Below, one piece after another: positions 24,786 through 36,725 of a stretch of DNA of 64,000 nucleotides. The first letter of the stretch is position 1; every line of letters begins with the position of its first letter. Where the stretch lies: NCBI GenBank assembly GCA_029255685.2, contig CM055318.2:12963001-13027000 (forward strand), in the 5' to 3' direction. The DNA is from Silene conica (taxonomy: Eukaryota > Streptophyta > Magnoliopsida > Caryophyllales > Caryophyllaceae). The notes below the pieces were generated by a model that did not search any database, was not told the DNA's origin, and saw nothing but the letters and a program-made list of their open reading frames with translations. A program made the position numbers and the translations under genes.

Positions 24786-27700
24786 TCAAAGCAAGACGCG
24801 TGCCATGGCAATGCCCACTGCTGAGATTGCGACAAGGGTACCTGTGCAGTACTTCAGCACTTCAGCCTTCTGGGACTCCAGTTGTGCCTTCAATGCATGA
24901 ATTTCCTGAAATGCATCATATTTTATCATGATTAAGTAGAAGAAAGTAGAGTGAAGTTAGCAATCGATCTTCCCCAACAAGAAACCACCTTATCAAGCTT
25001 GTTAGTGAGTTTGCTTGTTTCTGTGCTTTGATTATGTAGCTCGTCCCGTATCCTCCTATGGTAATAGGTATTTTTAAGAGCATAAGTCAAAATGTACTTT
25101 CAAAGTTAACTTAAACAGACCAGAGATGCATTGGTAAAAACTGTTCACCCTCTTTCAAGATTCAAGTCTAACTTCTGCCCAGCAGTAACTTTGTCAACTG
25201 CATACCTGCATCAGAATGCAGAACAAATATTACCAGGAATGCTGGAATATACTCCAGTACAGGTTCTTCCAAGTAATTTGTAATTCAAAAGAAACTATGT
25301 TTCACTCTGACAAAGCAATTACTTAATAAAAACATCCAATTATTATAAAGAAGCAAGATAAGTAAGTAAAAAAGGTTGATCATATATTAATATTAGATCT
25401 GAAGATCTAAATCCCCCAGGCTGGAGATATATCAGTTTTTCCAGTGGCAAAATCGTTTTATTATACCTCATTACCCCAGTGCCTTATCCACAAATGGCGA
25501 GGTGAGGTGGGGTGGGTGGTGATGTGGAGTGGGGCGGATGTATGCAATTTTACTTATCACCATTCACCAACATAAAACAGCTTTTTCCAGATGACCCATG
25601 ATGAAAATTGCAGCGAGAATGTATTAAATTATTGCTACGTCAAAATTACAAGAAGTGTCAGCCACTATAGTAAGCCGTATTACTTTTATACCATATATCC
25701 ATAAACAAGGAACAATGAGTCTTCGGCTCCATTGAAAATGAAACATATCATTATATAAATTTCCAACTTCCCAATCATCTCCCTGCATATGAACGGTTCT
25801 TCTCAACTCAATGGCATCTAGTCAGCGCTGATACATATTTTAGCAGTTCTGCATCAACAACTGACCCGAAATGATTTCCTTTACAGCATTATATCGATCA
25901 GAGATTATCAATGTTGCATCAAAGACGAGGTGAGGCCCCCAAATTACTATTTACTACTCCCTCCGTCCCGGTCATTTGTTTAACTTTGGTTCGAGCACAA
26001 AGACCAAGGAAGGGGGGGCATTTGTGGTGGTCGTTAGGGGATGACAAGTGGACATAATGGAATATGTGTGAACAAATTACCTATAAAAAAATTACTCTAT
26101 ATAGAAAGGTAAACAAATGAATGAGACACCCAAAAATGGAATAGGTAAAGACAGAGGGAGTATATTGTTTCCAAGCAATGTTTTTTCTTTTTCTAGAAGA
26201 TTTAAAATACTCAAAATGAGCTTACTTCAATTCACAACGCAACTTCTCTATGCCATCTTGTAGTTTCTCTGTCTCCCTTTGCAACAAAGAAAAATGATGC
26301 TCCTGCAATGAAATTAAAACAGAATCATATGAGGCCAAGACAAAGAACATTTGACATCCATAATACATACCGGAGTATATAGAAAAACTTCAATCTAACC
26401 AACACATGACACACAAAATCAGATTACAATTCCAATGAAAAATTAAATTTGTTAACTCTAGAATGTAATCACATTTTGTTTAGATGCACGAGTAGGAAGG
26501 AGGTCAGGGTAGGGAAGGGAATGGGAGAGGGTATAAAGGGTATGGATATTTTCCTTGCATATTTTCTTTAAATCGGAAGGACTTTAATTTGGCTTGAAGG
26601 GAGGAAACAGATCTCTTCATTCCCCTTCAAGTCTCCAACACAACTTACAAAACCAGACCATGGAAATGGCCACCTCCCTCCCTTCCTTTGACCTCGAAAT
26701 TCTTTCACCAGACAAGGGATACATACGTACTTCCAGTACATATGGCCATGGTTTTAAATCTCGGCCGATACGATACGACTCGGCCGAGTTGTATCGGATT
26801 TTCACTCTACCGATACGAGATATCGTCCGAGAAATCACCGAGATTCACCGTGATCCGCCCGCGATGGCCGATTAAGGTCCGGTTACACCACTACGCGACT
26901 GCGACCGATACCGAGATTTAGAATCACTTGGATGCTCATTAATCTATACTTGACATAGGTAATACTGCAAACTAATTGTTTGCATTTGTTAAAGCTGTTC
27001 TGTTTGTTCAAACATCTTTCTCTCCATCCCAAAAGCAGAAGCACGGGGAGTACCCGCTACTTAAATGTTACATCCATGAACAGAATTGCCACACAAGAAA
27101 CAACAGCAAAATCCAGTAACAGAAGGCAGTTCATTCAACAGAGTTTAGCACAGAGCAGTTCCAAGCATTCAATATATAATCATTTGATATTTCCAGTTAC
27201 ACAATCTATAATAATGTACCTGTGAGCTCTGTATTTCAGTTTTGAATGTTGCCAAGCTCGACTCTCTGGTCACCTCATACTAAAAGAAACAAACAACAGA
27301 GGATGTAAGAATTATTCAGATTAAAAGAGTTTCAAGTAGCAACAAAACTTACACAGCAGATATTATTGCAATGTTGAGCAATAAACAAGATTTTTCTATT
27401 TTCATGTTCTCTAATCTTATAATGCACGGTATATTTACAGAATTACATAATGGTGTGTTTGGGAATTAGATATTGGAACTTAATTGTAGAATTGGGTCAA
27501 TTTCATTGTTTGGGAACTACAAAGATTTGGAATTGGAATTGATCAAATTTTATCTAATTCCACCACAGTACAAAATCAGCCTACATCAAATCCTACCTGT
27601 CACCTAGTCATTTCAATTCACGGTGCTCTCTCTATACTCCACTGATCATACTCTATACTCCACTGATCATACGTTCTTAATTTTCTCCATCTTCCCCCTC

Positions 27701-29601
27701 ACTCAACTCTCTCATCTACCATTAAAACTGATCGAAAGCTTAATTTTGGGCATCTGACTTCAATTTCTGCCATTATATATGTAACTGCTTAAGTCTTCTA
27801 ATTTTCAAATATTTTTATAACTGGTAAGTTTGTCGATCGGTAAGAATTCAATCATAAAACTGATTTTTTTAATTAATCATGAAATTGATTAGTAAAGTTA
27901 GAGTTTGAAGTAATTGTTGAATGATGTTTGATTAATTAATTAGGATTCATATTTTCAAATTAAAGTTGATAAAAATTGTCAACAAATTTTCAATTGTTTT
28001 CTAAGCTTCCCCAAACGATTTTGTGGAACTGGAATTAGAATTAAATGTCAATATTTCAATATCTAAAATTAGATTCATAAAAACCAAATTAATTCCATAT
28101 TGCCAAACACGGCCTAATGTTAATTACATATAGCTATATTTTTAAGATGTGGTTTTTATTTGGACATCCTTACAAATAACGAGGATAGAAGACAGGTTAC
28201 TAACTCATCCGCAGTTGTCCTATTTCATCAGAATTAGTATAACAGGCACCTCAAGCTTATTACTACTGAATATGTGTTTCTGCATCCTTACTTAATTCTG
28301 AATTGGTTTCAAAGGCACCGCAAGGCGATTATTAGTGAGTAGGTGTTTCCACATCATTTAGGGTGTGTTTGGATAACAAAAATGGAGAGAAAGGGAATGG
28401 AGGGGGGAAGGAGGGAAGAGAAAGAGAGGGGAAGGAAGGGGATTATGGGTGTTTGGATACAATTTCCTTCCAAATCTTGCCTATTATGGAGAGACTTTGA
28501 TCTGCCTTGGATGAGAGAAAATGTCTCTCCTCCTCCATTTCCCTCTACCCTTATTTGATATCCAAACAAGGGATTTAGTCCCAAAGTGTTTCTGGATCCT
28601 CAAGTCATTTGAATTAATATAACACTTTTATAACCTAACTACTCAGGTAGTTCCGCACCATTATTTCAACTGAATTGGTACAATACTCTTATTCCCTAAC
28701 TACTCCTTAAATGTTTTAGCATCACTACGTGTTTATGCATCGTCAAGTTGAATTAATACAACACTTTTATGCCCTAAATACTCATTAGGTATTTCAGCAT
28801 TCTTAATTCATCTGAATTGATACGACACTCTTATTGCCCTAATTAATCAAGTGTTTCCGCATCATTATGTGTTTCTGCGTCCTCAAGTCATTTGGATTAG
28901 TACAATGCTATTATGCCCTAACTACTCAGGTTTTCCACATTCTTATTTCATTTGAATCTGTACAGTACAACTCTCTTATGCCCTAACTACTCCCTAGGTG
29001 TTTCCGCATCCTTGTGTTATTACAACAAATCATCATCCACTAGGCCACAGCCTTCTCAACTGTGATCATCTCGCAGTATAATCATTTACTCGAGACGGAG
29101 GTACACTAACGATCAAAATTAACAATGTAACAAATAACATAGTGAAGAAAGAGCAAAGAAACAAACATACATTGTGCATTTCAGGTTTGGTGACAAAGAA
29201 ATACGCCACACTCTCAAGACTATCATTCAACACCTTCGTTATCGCACCGGTTAACACTTCCGCTTGTTTCGGCGGAAATCCTTGTTCTTCTAATCTCCTC
29301 ACCTATTACATCAATTTCTTCTCAAAAACACTCATAAATTGAATAAAAAAAACACAAAAACTACGAAAGAAAGAGTAATTACGAGAGCGTAAGTATCGAC
29401 GATGAATAACCGCTTGTCAGTAGCATTGACGAGTTCCGACATATGCTTAGTATCGACATACCGACTTCCGTAACGCGGATTTTTCGATAGCGAAGAATGT
29501 AATCGAAAATGAGCGGCGGTCGATTCCTTCAATTTCGTTGAATTTAGAATTGAGTTAGTGCCGAATTTACAAAGTCGCCTATAAGCTGTAGAAGCTGCCA
29601 T
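24786..29601 (-). CDS. DUF1640/CCDC90-family (MCUR1-like) mitochondrial coiled-coil protein, 7 exons
   Basis: Exons on the minus strand: 29383-29601, 29171-29302, 27220-27279, 26226-26302, 25149-25205, 24989-25055, 24786-24905. All have GT-AG borders and phases that join into 243 aa. Residues 1-50 are rich in Arg/Ser/Ala and lack acidic residues except one Glu, a likely mitochondrial presequence. Residues 70-117 carry the family core VRRLEEQGFPPKQAEVLT and AITKVLNDSL. Residues 118-204 form a coiled coil (HHFSLLQRETEKLQDGIEK, then DKVTAGQKLDLNLERGR). Residues 223-243 are a C-terminal membrane anchor (CTGTLVAISAVGIAMARVLL). This is the architecture of MCUR1/CCDC90B and plant DUF1640 proteins of the inner mitochondrial membrane; in animals MCUR1 helps the calcium uniporter or cytochrome oxidase assembly. 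The plant role is not settled. Length is normal and no defect is visible. Introns carry several MITEs and a degenerate satellite. Confidence 0.93.
25957..26160. mobile_element. Stowaway-like MITE in intron 4 of the DUF1640 gene
   Basis: Starts ctccctccgtcccggtcatt, ends gacagagggag, flanked by TA on both sides (25955-25956 and 26161-26162): Tc1/mariner-type Stowaway ends. 204 bp, non-coding. Confidence 0.88.
26752..26925. mobile_element. small TIR element with tttaaatctcgg ends
   Basis: Left end ggttttaaatctcggccgat and right-end inverse attctaaatctcggtatcgg form imperfect inverted repeats around a palindrome-rich, cga-rich interior (cgatacgactcggccgag). MITE of unknown superfamily in intron 3 of the DUF1640 gene. 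Open frames on both strands here are shadows of the palindromes. Confidence 0.6.
27453..28114. mobile_element. 662-bp TIR element with gtgtttggg / ccaaacac ends and 5-bp TSD
   Basis: Left end ggtgtgtttgggaattagat..., right end gccaaacacggcc, flanked by taatg at 27448-27452 and 28115-28119. AT-rich and non-coding, in intron 2 of the DUF1640 gene. The interior has further inverted pairs (attggaattgatcaa). The end sequence resembles the shorter element at 28362-28573, which also shows a 5-bp duplication. Confidence 0.7.
28225..29015. repeat. degenerate intronic satellite with alternating 61-65 and 79 bp spacing
   Basis: The phrase ccctaactactc recurs at about 28632, 28693, 28772, 28837, 28916 and 28980 (gaps 61, 79, 65, 79, 64 bp), with tgtttccgcatcctt and ttgaattxatacaacactct between. 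The alternation implies a dimeric higher-order unit of about 142 bp. It is split by the MITE at 28362-28573 and lies wholly in intron 2 of the DUF1640 gene. Confidence 0.8.
28362..28573. mobile_element. 212-bp MITE with ggtgtgtttggata ends, 5-bp TSD
   Basis: Flanked by tttag at 28357-28361 and 28574-28578. Left end ggtgtgtttggata, right end tatccaaacaaggga. The left half is purine-rich (ggaggggggaaggagg) and the right half pyrimidine-rich, so the single strand could fold back. Inserted into the intronic satellite. Confidence 0.75.
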
Positions 29602-29869
29602 TAATGGACAAATTCAATCGCTCGGAATGAATTAACAGAAGGTATGAGTTCGAAAATTGGAATTCCTAGGTTTTCTCCATGTAGAAGAACGGATGAGTGG
29701 AGATTGTTGAAGATGAAGATGATGATTACTTTGAATGTGAATGAAGAAGTGCAAAAATGACAGTTGAGGTTTAGTTCTGGCCTTCTGGGTTCTCTATCTT
29801 CGCAACCTTCGGTAAAAAATGATCAACCGCGTTGTCTTAAACCTGCATTTTTACTTTGGTAACTCGCAA
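29602..29869. promoter_or_regulatory. promoter region of the DUF1640 gene
   Basis: Upstream of the minus-strand ATG at 29601. Contains gaagatgaagatgatgatta purine repeats. No clear TATA box chosen. Confidence 0.3.
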
Positions 29870-30290
29870 AAATTAGCCCCGACCCGACCCAATACAACCC
29901 GAAAACTGGGGGAACCGAAACCAAACCGACCTGATTTGAATCGACTCGATAAGTAATAACAGTCTTATTTTTCCAACCCGAACCCGACTTGAACCGATCT
30001 GACCCGATCCTTGACCCGACATTATCTTAACCCGATAGATGACCCGATAATAAACTAGCTTGATAATAGTTTAAATAACACCAAATTGACGTTTATTTTA
30101 GTTATTTTTACTTAAAACTACAATTACTGCACCTATCCATTGTTTAAAAATCAAATTATCATCTAAAACTAAATATATAAGATAAATATATGTTGATAAG
30201 CTGACCCGACATTGATCCGTTAATGACCCAGCCCGCTTTAACCCAACTCGTAACCGACTCGAGTGATCAGATTGCAACCTCTACTTACGA
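29870..30290. repeat. degenerate gacccgaccc-rich repeat, probably an old hAT-type element
   Basis: Many gacccgacc/aacccga motifs like those bounding the intact hAT element at 43468-44462, with AT-rich centre. Exact ends and target duplications were not found. Confidence 0.4.
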
Positions 30291-30611
30291 GTGAGTACTG
30301 TAACGAGAAAATAATAGAGGTGTCAATTAAGTTTATCAAGTCGGGTTTGTTTCTAGTCAAGTGACTTAAACATTGGGCTATATTGAGTTCAAGTCATATT
30401 GGACATGACCATACCTGAGTTGGATTTAGATTATGATAGGGTAGCTTATAGATTGGACCAGAGGCAGACCTTAGCTTTGTTGCACAGGGGCCAGGCCTCC
30501 CAAACTTCTCCATTTATAATAAGGATATTATTAAATATTATTAAAATAATGATAAAATAATGATAAAAAATCACTCATATTCCAATTTTCTAGTAAATCT
30601 ATAACTTATTA

Positions 30612-30812
30612 CTCCCTCCTATTCGGAAAATATTATTGATTATTATTGTAGGTAGGGTGATTAAAATAAGTAGCGTTGTGGGGTAAGGTATGATATTATT
30701 GTGAGTTAAAGTGATTAAAATAAGTATAAAAGTTTACCAAAAATAGAAAATGGGTCATTATTGTGACTAGACGGAAATGGAAATCGGGACTCTTAGGTAG
30801 AATAGGAGGGAG
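30612..30812. mobile_element. Stowaway-like MITE
   Basis: Starts ctccctcctattcggaaaat, ends gaataggagggag, TA on both sides (30610-30611, 30813-30814). Interior has two gtgattaaaataagta copies. 201 bp, non-coding. Confidence 0.87.
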
Positions 30813-31302
30813 TATTATTTCATAATTCCACTTTTACATATTTTTAGTACTAGTTCTCTCCGGCCCCCTCATAAAATGATCCAAGATCCGCCACTGGATT
30901 GGACTACTTGAGTCAAATCTCAAATTGGGTTCGGTTTGAGTCGTTATCGGGTGACCGAGGTCATTCAGATAATGTATCAACTTGAGACGGGTTTGAATTA
31001 GATTTTGTTGATTATTTCCGTTTTTGTTGGGAACGGTGACCAGGACAGTGGAGTGGTGGTGGTAACAATGGAGGTGGAGCGCCGCCAATGGGGTTGGTGA
31101 CGGTGCCGGTGCCGGTGCTGGTGGGGAAGGCGGGGTGTTTTGGTGTTGGCTATGGTAGATGTGATCTTAATGAGTAAATGTGGTGCGCAAGTGGTGGGTG
31201 GTCTAATTAATAAGGACAAAACAGTCTTTTCAATTTAATTTTTTGGCATTTGGTATTAAGTTCTTGAAGAAAAATAGGATTTGGTGTACGTGCATAAGAA
31301 CC

Positions 31303-31426
31303 GAGGATGTCTTAGTCTAGTGGTTAAGACAGATGTATTGTGGACAATAGGTCCCAGGATCGAATCCCCCCTCCCCTATTGTAATGCGACTAAGTGCGCG
31401 CTTCGTTGAACCAAAAAAAAAAAAAA
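31303..31426 (+). mobile_element. tRNA-derived SINE
   Basis: Begins gaggatgtcttagtctagtg (RNA polymerase III A box: tagtctagtggttaaga) and has a B box ggatcgaatcc 42 bp further on, then a unique tail and a 14-base A run. Nine-base flanks aagaaccga (31296-31304) and aagaatcga (31425-31433) are a probable target duplication with one change. The head has no complete cloverleaf, so it is a SINE and not a tRNA gene. Confidence 0.85.
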
Positions 31427-31466
31427 GAATCGAAAATTGAATTATGCCAAGTATAAATTATCAAAT

Positions 31467-31583
31467 TAACATATTTGAAAATATACATTTGTAAGTACAT
31501 ACTTCCTCCATTCAAATCCAATCTAACATATTTGAAAATATACATTTGTAAGTACATACTTCCTCCATTCAAATCCAATCTAC
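31467..31583. repeat. 57-bp tandem duplication including a Stowaway end
   Basis: taacatatttgaaaatatac through cttcctccattcaaatccaa occurs twice in a row (offset 57 bp: 31467 and 31524), so the left terminus of the adjacent MITE is doubled. Confidence 0.9.
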
Positions 31584-31841
31584 ATTTATTCCATTTTAAT
31601 CCATTCATATCCAAACTACCACTTTCCTATTAAAGCCTAAAAAATTACTAAAGTGTCCTTATGAATATCAATTATTTACACAAAATGTTATTGAATGGTC
31701 CACCATTAATCCACTATCACTCATTTAAATTAATAAAAAAACACCTTACACACATCCAATTGTACTTTTAATAATTTTTTAACCTATTTCTTAATATTTG
31801 TGCAAAAAGCAAAACTACACTTTGGTTATGAATGGAGGAAG
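31559..31841. mobile_element. Stowaway-like MITE with duplicated left end
   Basis: Starts cttcctccattcaaatccaa, ends atgaatggaggaag, TA on both sides. About 283 bp. The left end also exists 57 bp upstream (31502) because of the tandem duplication. Confidence 0.8.
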
Positions 31842-31925
31842 TATGTAACTATTTTTCTCACATGATATTATATTTATATTCATCTTCACACAACCAAACA
31901 TGTCTTTAAATAATTTTGTTTATTA

Positions 31926-32186
31926 CTCCCTTCATTTTTTTTTTTATATCACCCAATTTTTTTATACACGTTTGTCAATACTCATTTTGTTTCGATTATA
32001 TCTTTAGCTACGTACTACTAAAAATTATAAAATTTTGATATTCTTAATCCTCTTATCGTGACAAATTAAAAAAAATCTCAGATGAATATATTTCCGTGAA
32101 CGAATTGAGAGAAAACTGACGTTGAATACCCATTTGTTAATAGTGTTAGAAAGGGGATTGGGGTGATATAAAAAAAATGGAGGGAC
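31926..32186. mobile_element. Stowaway-like MITE
   Basis: Starts ctcccttcattttttttttt then atatcaccc; the right end is the inverse (gggtgatat, a run, tggagggac). TA at 31924-31925 and 32187-32188. 261 bp. Confidence 0.8.
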
Positions 32187-32188
32187 TA

Positions 32189-33164
32189 TATGAAGTCATT
32201 TCGCCCTCGAACCAAACATGTCTTTAAACCATTTTGTTTATTATATGGTCACTTGGCCCTCAAATGAGTCAGATCGTTTGTTAGGTAGTACCAATCAATG
32301 AAAATTTGGGTGAAATTTCTAGAGATTCCGGTTCAAGCTTTCCCAATCCCAAGAGGTCAAAAGTAAAATTTTGTAGAGCATTTTTAGTCCGAGTTCATGC
32401 CTAAATAGAGTTCGAGTTTGTCATTCTTGGGTGGTTTACATACGTGGTTTGTAAACTATCACATATACCCGAGAGTTTACCTAGTGCGCACCGAACATAA
32501 CGATTGCGGGTTACACGTCATTAAAAAAAAAAACGTAAATGCCTTCAAATTTTATTGAATATGTTGATGATAAGCTACATGGTTCAACTTAAAAGTGTAA
32601 AATAGAGCAGATTGAAAAGAACAGGAAAAAATTAAAGTTGACAACATAACGTTAAGATACATGGAGATAGAAGAGCAACAGAAGAAGCATGCATATATAG
32701 CAGCATCAAGACTTGGTGACGATGATTTAAAGGCCTATCTAAGTGTGAACACATGCTTACACCGGGGCGGATACATCATCCCCGTTCCTCTGCTCCTGCA
32801 CACGCCACCAACACTAATTAATCTTTAATCACCCATATAATTGTTAATTGATTAAAGGATATGATTAAATTGTTAATTATTTTAGTATGTTAACATATAA
32901 TCTTTTTATACATTTTTCGTTTTTAATTTCAATCATTCGTTTAACTTTTGATAAAATACCTTTACAAATAACACATAAGTTAAAAATTTGATTGAAACGA
33001 GAAGTATTTGGGTAGAAACTACCGGATAAACATGGAGAATTAGGACATTAATCTATGTTTGTCAATAAAGGTGTTTGTATTTTTTGAGGTTTGTTCACGG
33101 CCCTCTCTATTATTGAAAATGGGGTTAAGATTAAAAGATGAGAATATATATAGGTATAGAGATA
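32189..33164. other. intergenic, nothing recognised
   Basis: Mixed AT-rich sequence. 32640-32820 is more balanced in composition but has no long frame or identifiable RNA gene. Confidence 0.4.
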
Positions 33165-33173
33165 ATATGATAA

Positions 33174-33366
33174 TAGTAAGTCTTGCTTGCGACGGGTCGC
33201 TATTTGTGATGGATATTTTGTGAGATAAAATGGATACAAAATGAGTTAGTGGAAAAAGGGGACCACAAGATAGTGTTAGAGAGAGAAAAAATGGGTATTT
33301 TGTGAGAGAAAACGGTATCCGTCACAAGTTTGCGACGGATAGTGCCATTACAAATAAGAATTTGTG
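33174..33366. mobile_element. Mutator-type MITE, copy 3 (193 bp, perfect 9-bp TSD)
   Basis: Flanked by atatgataa (33165-33173 and 33367-33375). Reverse orientation of copy 1: tagtaagtcttgcttgcgac ... aataagaatttgtg. Interior (gtgagataaaatggataxaaaatgag) is nearly identical to copy 1, so the two moved recently from a common source. Confidence 0.92.
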
Positions 33367-33395
33367 ATATGATAAACGGTGGTTCTTAAAATATA

Positions 33396-33635
33396 CTCCC
33401 TCCGTCCGATTTCATTTCGAAGGTATACTTTATGTACAAATATTAAGAAAACCATATTATAATATTAAAAGTACAAGAAATGGATATAAAGTGTTTGGAG
33501 TATGTGTAATTTGTATACAAAAAGTAGGCCTTAGTAATATTATAGTAATAAAAGTACAACCAAATAAGGAAACATGTAAAGTGGAGTCGAACGGACCGAT
33601 AAGGAATACATGCGAAGTGGAATCGAACGGGGGAG
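33396..33635. mobile_element. Stowaway-like MITE
   Basis: Starts ctccctccgtccgatttcat, ends aatcgaacgggggag, TA on both sides (33394-33395, 33636-33637). The right end also carries a second inner terminus-like copy (gtcgaacggaccgataagg). 240 bp. Open frames on both strands are shadows. Confidence 0.85.
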
Positions 33636-34289
33636 TATACTCCAAGTGTGAGATAAAAAAATGGATAAAAAAATGGATAATTCAAAGTGAGTTTTATAAC
33701 ATTAACTAGTTTTAAACCCGTGCAAAAAAATGCACGGGTCGTAATAACATACGGTATAATTAGATATAGGAGATCAAAATTATTAAATATTAAATGTCAT
33801 GTCAATATAAATAGTTTACAGTTTGCTATTTGATATGTACATATTCCGTATAATTTAATTTACTAATAACTACCACTCGATGCAAATTACGCTACAAATA
33901 CTTGAAAATTCCCTTGAAACTACGCGGAGATGTCGTATTCGATGTACATTTATTCCTATTACATATCAATTTTCTAATTACTCATATATATATTTTTCTT
34001 CAAATATTAATTTTAAGCGAAATTGTGTTAAAGTTTATCTTATTTTAACAAATATTACTTTCTTTTTTTCTTCGACTCTCCAAAGTTATTGGGAGTCGCT
34101 TTTCAGTCTTATAAACTTATGAAAATACATTTTACAATAACCCATTAAAATTGAAAGGTAAACATATGTAATTTATGGAAATTATTTTAATTTTCTCCAA
34201 ATTTTAATTGTTATGTCTAGAAAAATCATTTTATAAAATTAGATTACTTAAATGTGAGGCAAATGTGAGTTAAGATACGGCCGGGTGGA

Positions 34290-34990
34290 CCAATTTTACA
34301 AAAATATTCCTGGATTTTAATTGGTTGAAATATTCCTTTCACGAAACATTCATTTTTAACATTATTTTAGCAACTTTTGAATATCGTTTTTTAACTTAAA
34401 ACTGTCCTTAAACCCGAGTACTATAAGTTCAGACAGAAAAAATGTTCCTACATTTCTATGCCCTAAAACTACAATTAATTTATCTACGTAGACTTAATTT
34501 AAACATTAAATTAACATCACAATATATTGTCACAATATATTTACAACATATTGCCACAACATATTTAAATTTACCACAATTTTAGTGTAATTGTATAGCA
34601 AAACTATATTTATCAAGGAATCGAGACTGTTTGTATTTAGTTTTAAAAATTCGATTAGTCGGGCTTTTGTTACGTTCGTATTTCTGATATTCTTCATTTT
34701 ACTAACAGTATGCGAGGCGTATAAGCCAATATATGAATGAGCCTAGCATCTTGACTCGCTTACAACACAATAATTTACAATATAATTATATATATGTCCA
34801 ATCATTTTTTTAATTAAATATTAGTATTTTTACATTTTAAAATTTAAACTTTGTTATGTTAATAAATTTTCCAAACTTCACATCAACCCATACTAATTGC
34901 TACGTTCAAATTCACTTACTATTTTAGGCAAAAAACAAAAAGTCGTATGCAGGACAGTCTTATTCTTACAGTTTTACTAAAAATATAATT
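34290..34990. repeat. segmental duplication, left copy (partner 35795-36330 plus 38400-38600)
   Basis: attcctttcacgaaacattc through ccctaaaactacaattaatt, then gcatcttgactcgcttac and the attttaaaatttaaactttg block, recur in order downstream. The right copy is interrupted at its ttatatata stretch by the foldback and Pack-TIR inserts (36340-38393). The duplication includes the LRK10-like ectodomain fragments that follow each copy. Confidence 0.88.
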
Positions 34991-35009
34991 GTTCTTCTTG
35001 TTCTTTTTT

Positions 35010-35650
35010 CGTTTTTATTTCGAGCTAGTCATGGTAACCAATCTTGGTACGGTAGTTGTAACCGTTTAGTTACATGTGGTGGTTTTCTACCTGTTTGATT
35101 CCGTCTTGGGGTGGAAAATGGAGACCAAAAGAGTGCGGTAACCCATCTTAGGATTAGTTGTGCTGACGGTCTTACTTCGACTCTTACGACTGAGGGTATG
35201 GAATATGTGTTGTTGAATGTTAATGAGGTTGATAGGGTCATAATGGTGGCGAGGAAGGATTATTACGGTGAATGGGTTTGATTGGAAACGTTTTTCAACA
35301 CTAGTCTTAACTGGAATCAGTTTCAATACCTCCCGACAACACAAAACTTGACTGTTTTGTATGGTTGTTTACCGCCAAAGACTCGAGTTTGGGAGCAGTT
35401 TAGCTATAAGATAAATGGTACTTCAACAATGGGCTATTACGTGAAAGGAATAGTCAATCCGCTTGACTATAGTTGTAAGTTGGGTGTTGTGGTTCCAGGT
35501 GAGATGGATCCTGAAATTGGGTTGAAGAGAGTGTTTAAAGACGGTTTTCAGTTGAATTATACCCTACAAAATCACGAGGATGATTTTGGGTTCTGTCAGA
35601 CTTGCAAGGTGACACTCTCAAATGGGAGTTGCGGCTACGATAACAGTTGA
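35010..35650 (+). pseudogene. LRK10-like receptor kinase ectodomain (GUB_WAK_bind) remnant 1
   Basis: The plus strand codes NQSWYGSCNRLVTCGG, a decayed SADGLTSTLTT part, then a longer open stretch (35282-35647) with WNQFQYLPTTQNLTVLYGC, MDPEIGLKRVFKDGFQL and CQTCKVTLSNGSCGYD. The Cys spacing and the final C-x2-C...SNGSCGY are typical of the galacturonan-binding/WAK_assoc ectodomain of LRK10L receptor kinases. There are several stops and frame changes before 35282. No transmembrane segment or kinase follows. A degraded host-gene fragment that may have been captured by the surrounding Helitron. Confidence 0.82.
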
Positions 35651-35999
35651 AATAGAACCGTTTGTTTATGCCCATACAGACTTGAAGATATCAAGTGCAA
35701 AACCAATTCAACCGCCATCCCACCCAGGTGTCTGAACTATTTAGAGGTTTTTGTTTGATCTTAGTTTGACAATTTTACAAAATTCGGTGTAAAGAGATAG
35801 ATATTCCTTTTACGAAACATTCATTTTAACATTATTTTAGCTACTTTTGAATATCGTTTTTTAACTTAAAACTGTCCTTAAACCCGAGTACTATAAGTTC
35901 AGACAGAAAAAATGTTCCTACATTTCTATGCCCTAAAACTACAATTAATTTATCTACGTAGACATGATTTAAACAACAAATTAACATCACAACATATTG

Positions 36000-36075
36000 C
36001 CACAATATATTTACAACATATTGCCACAATATATTTACAACATATTGCCACAACATATTTAAATTTACCACAATT
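36000..36075. repeat. short tandem repeat acatattgccacaatatattt
   Basis: Three to four head-to-tail copies of an about 21-bp unit in the right segmental copy; the left copy (34515-34570) has fewer. Confidence 0.8.
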
Positions 36076-36341
36076 TTAGTGTAATTGTACAACAAAACTA
36101 TATTTATCAGGGAACCGAGACTGTTTGTATTTAGTTTTAAAAATTTCGGTTAGTCGGACTTTTGTTAGCTTCGGATTTCTGATTTTCTTCATTTGTGTTT
36201 TAAGGTAAACTCCCGCACGGACAATAAGTTGCGTTTACGCGATTTTACTAACAGTATACGAGGCATATGAGACAATATATGAATGAGGCTAGCATCTTGA
36301 CTTGCTTACGACACAATAATTTTATATATATATATATAGGG

Positions 36342-36725
36342 TTGGGATCCGGTGAGAACCACCTTACAATGAAAACCGGTGGGAACTCTTCCTTACGGAG
36401 TTTTTTTAAAAAAATTAATGACATAATTGGATTCGGCATGGAATTTTATGGCCAGAAAACATATTTCTTGGTCTAGAAAATAAATACTAGTGGCGGAAAA
36501 ATGATAGATACGAAAAAATAGATAGAAGGTGCACGCAAATAAATAAAACGTATCTCACCTTGATTTTCGTCACTAGTATTTTTTTTCTAGACCAAGAAAT
36601 ATGTTCTCTAGCTATACAATGTCATGCCGAATCCAATTATGTTATTAATTTTTTTAAAAACAGTCCGTAAGATAGAGTTCTCACAAAGTTCTCATTGTAA
36701 GGTGGTTCTCACCGGATCTCAAGTC

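Noticed and set aside
31303-31380. Possible tRNA gene (A and B boxes)
   Set aside because: No acceptor-stem pairing or cloverleaf, followed by a unique tail and A run with a probable target duplication: a SINE.
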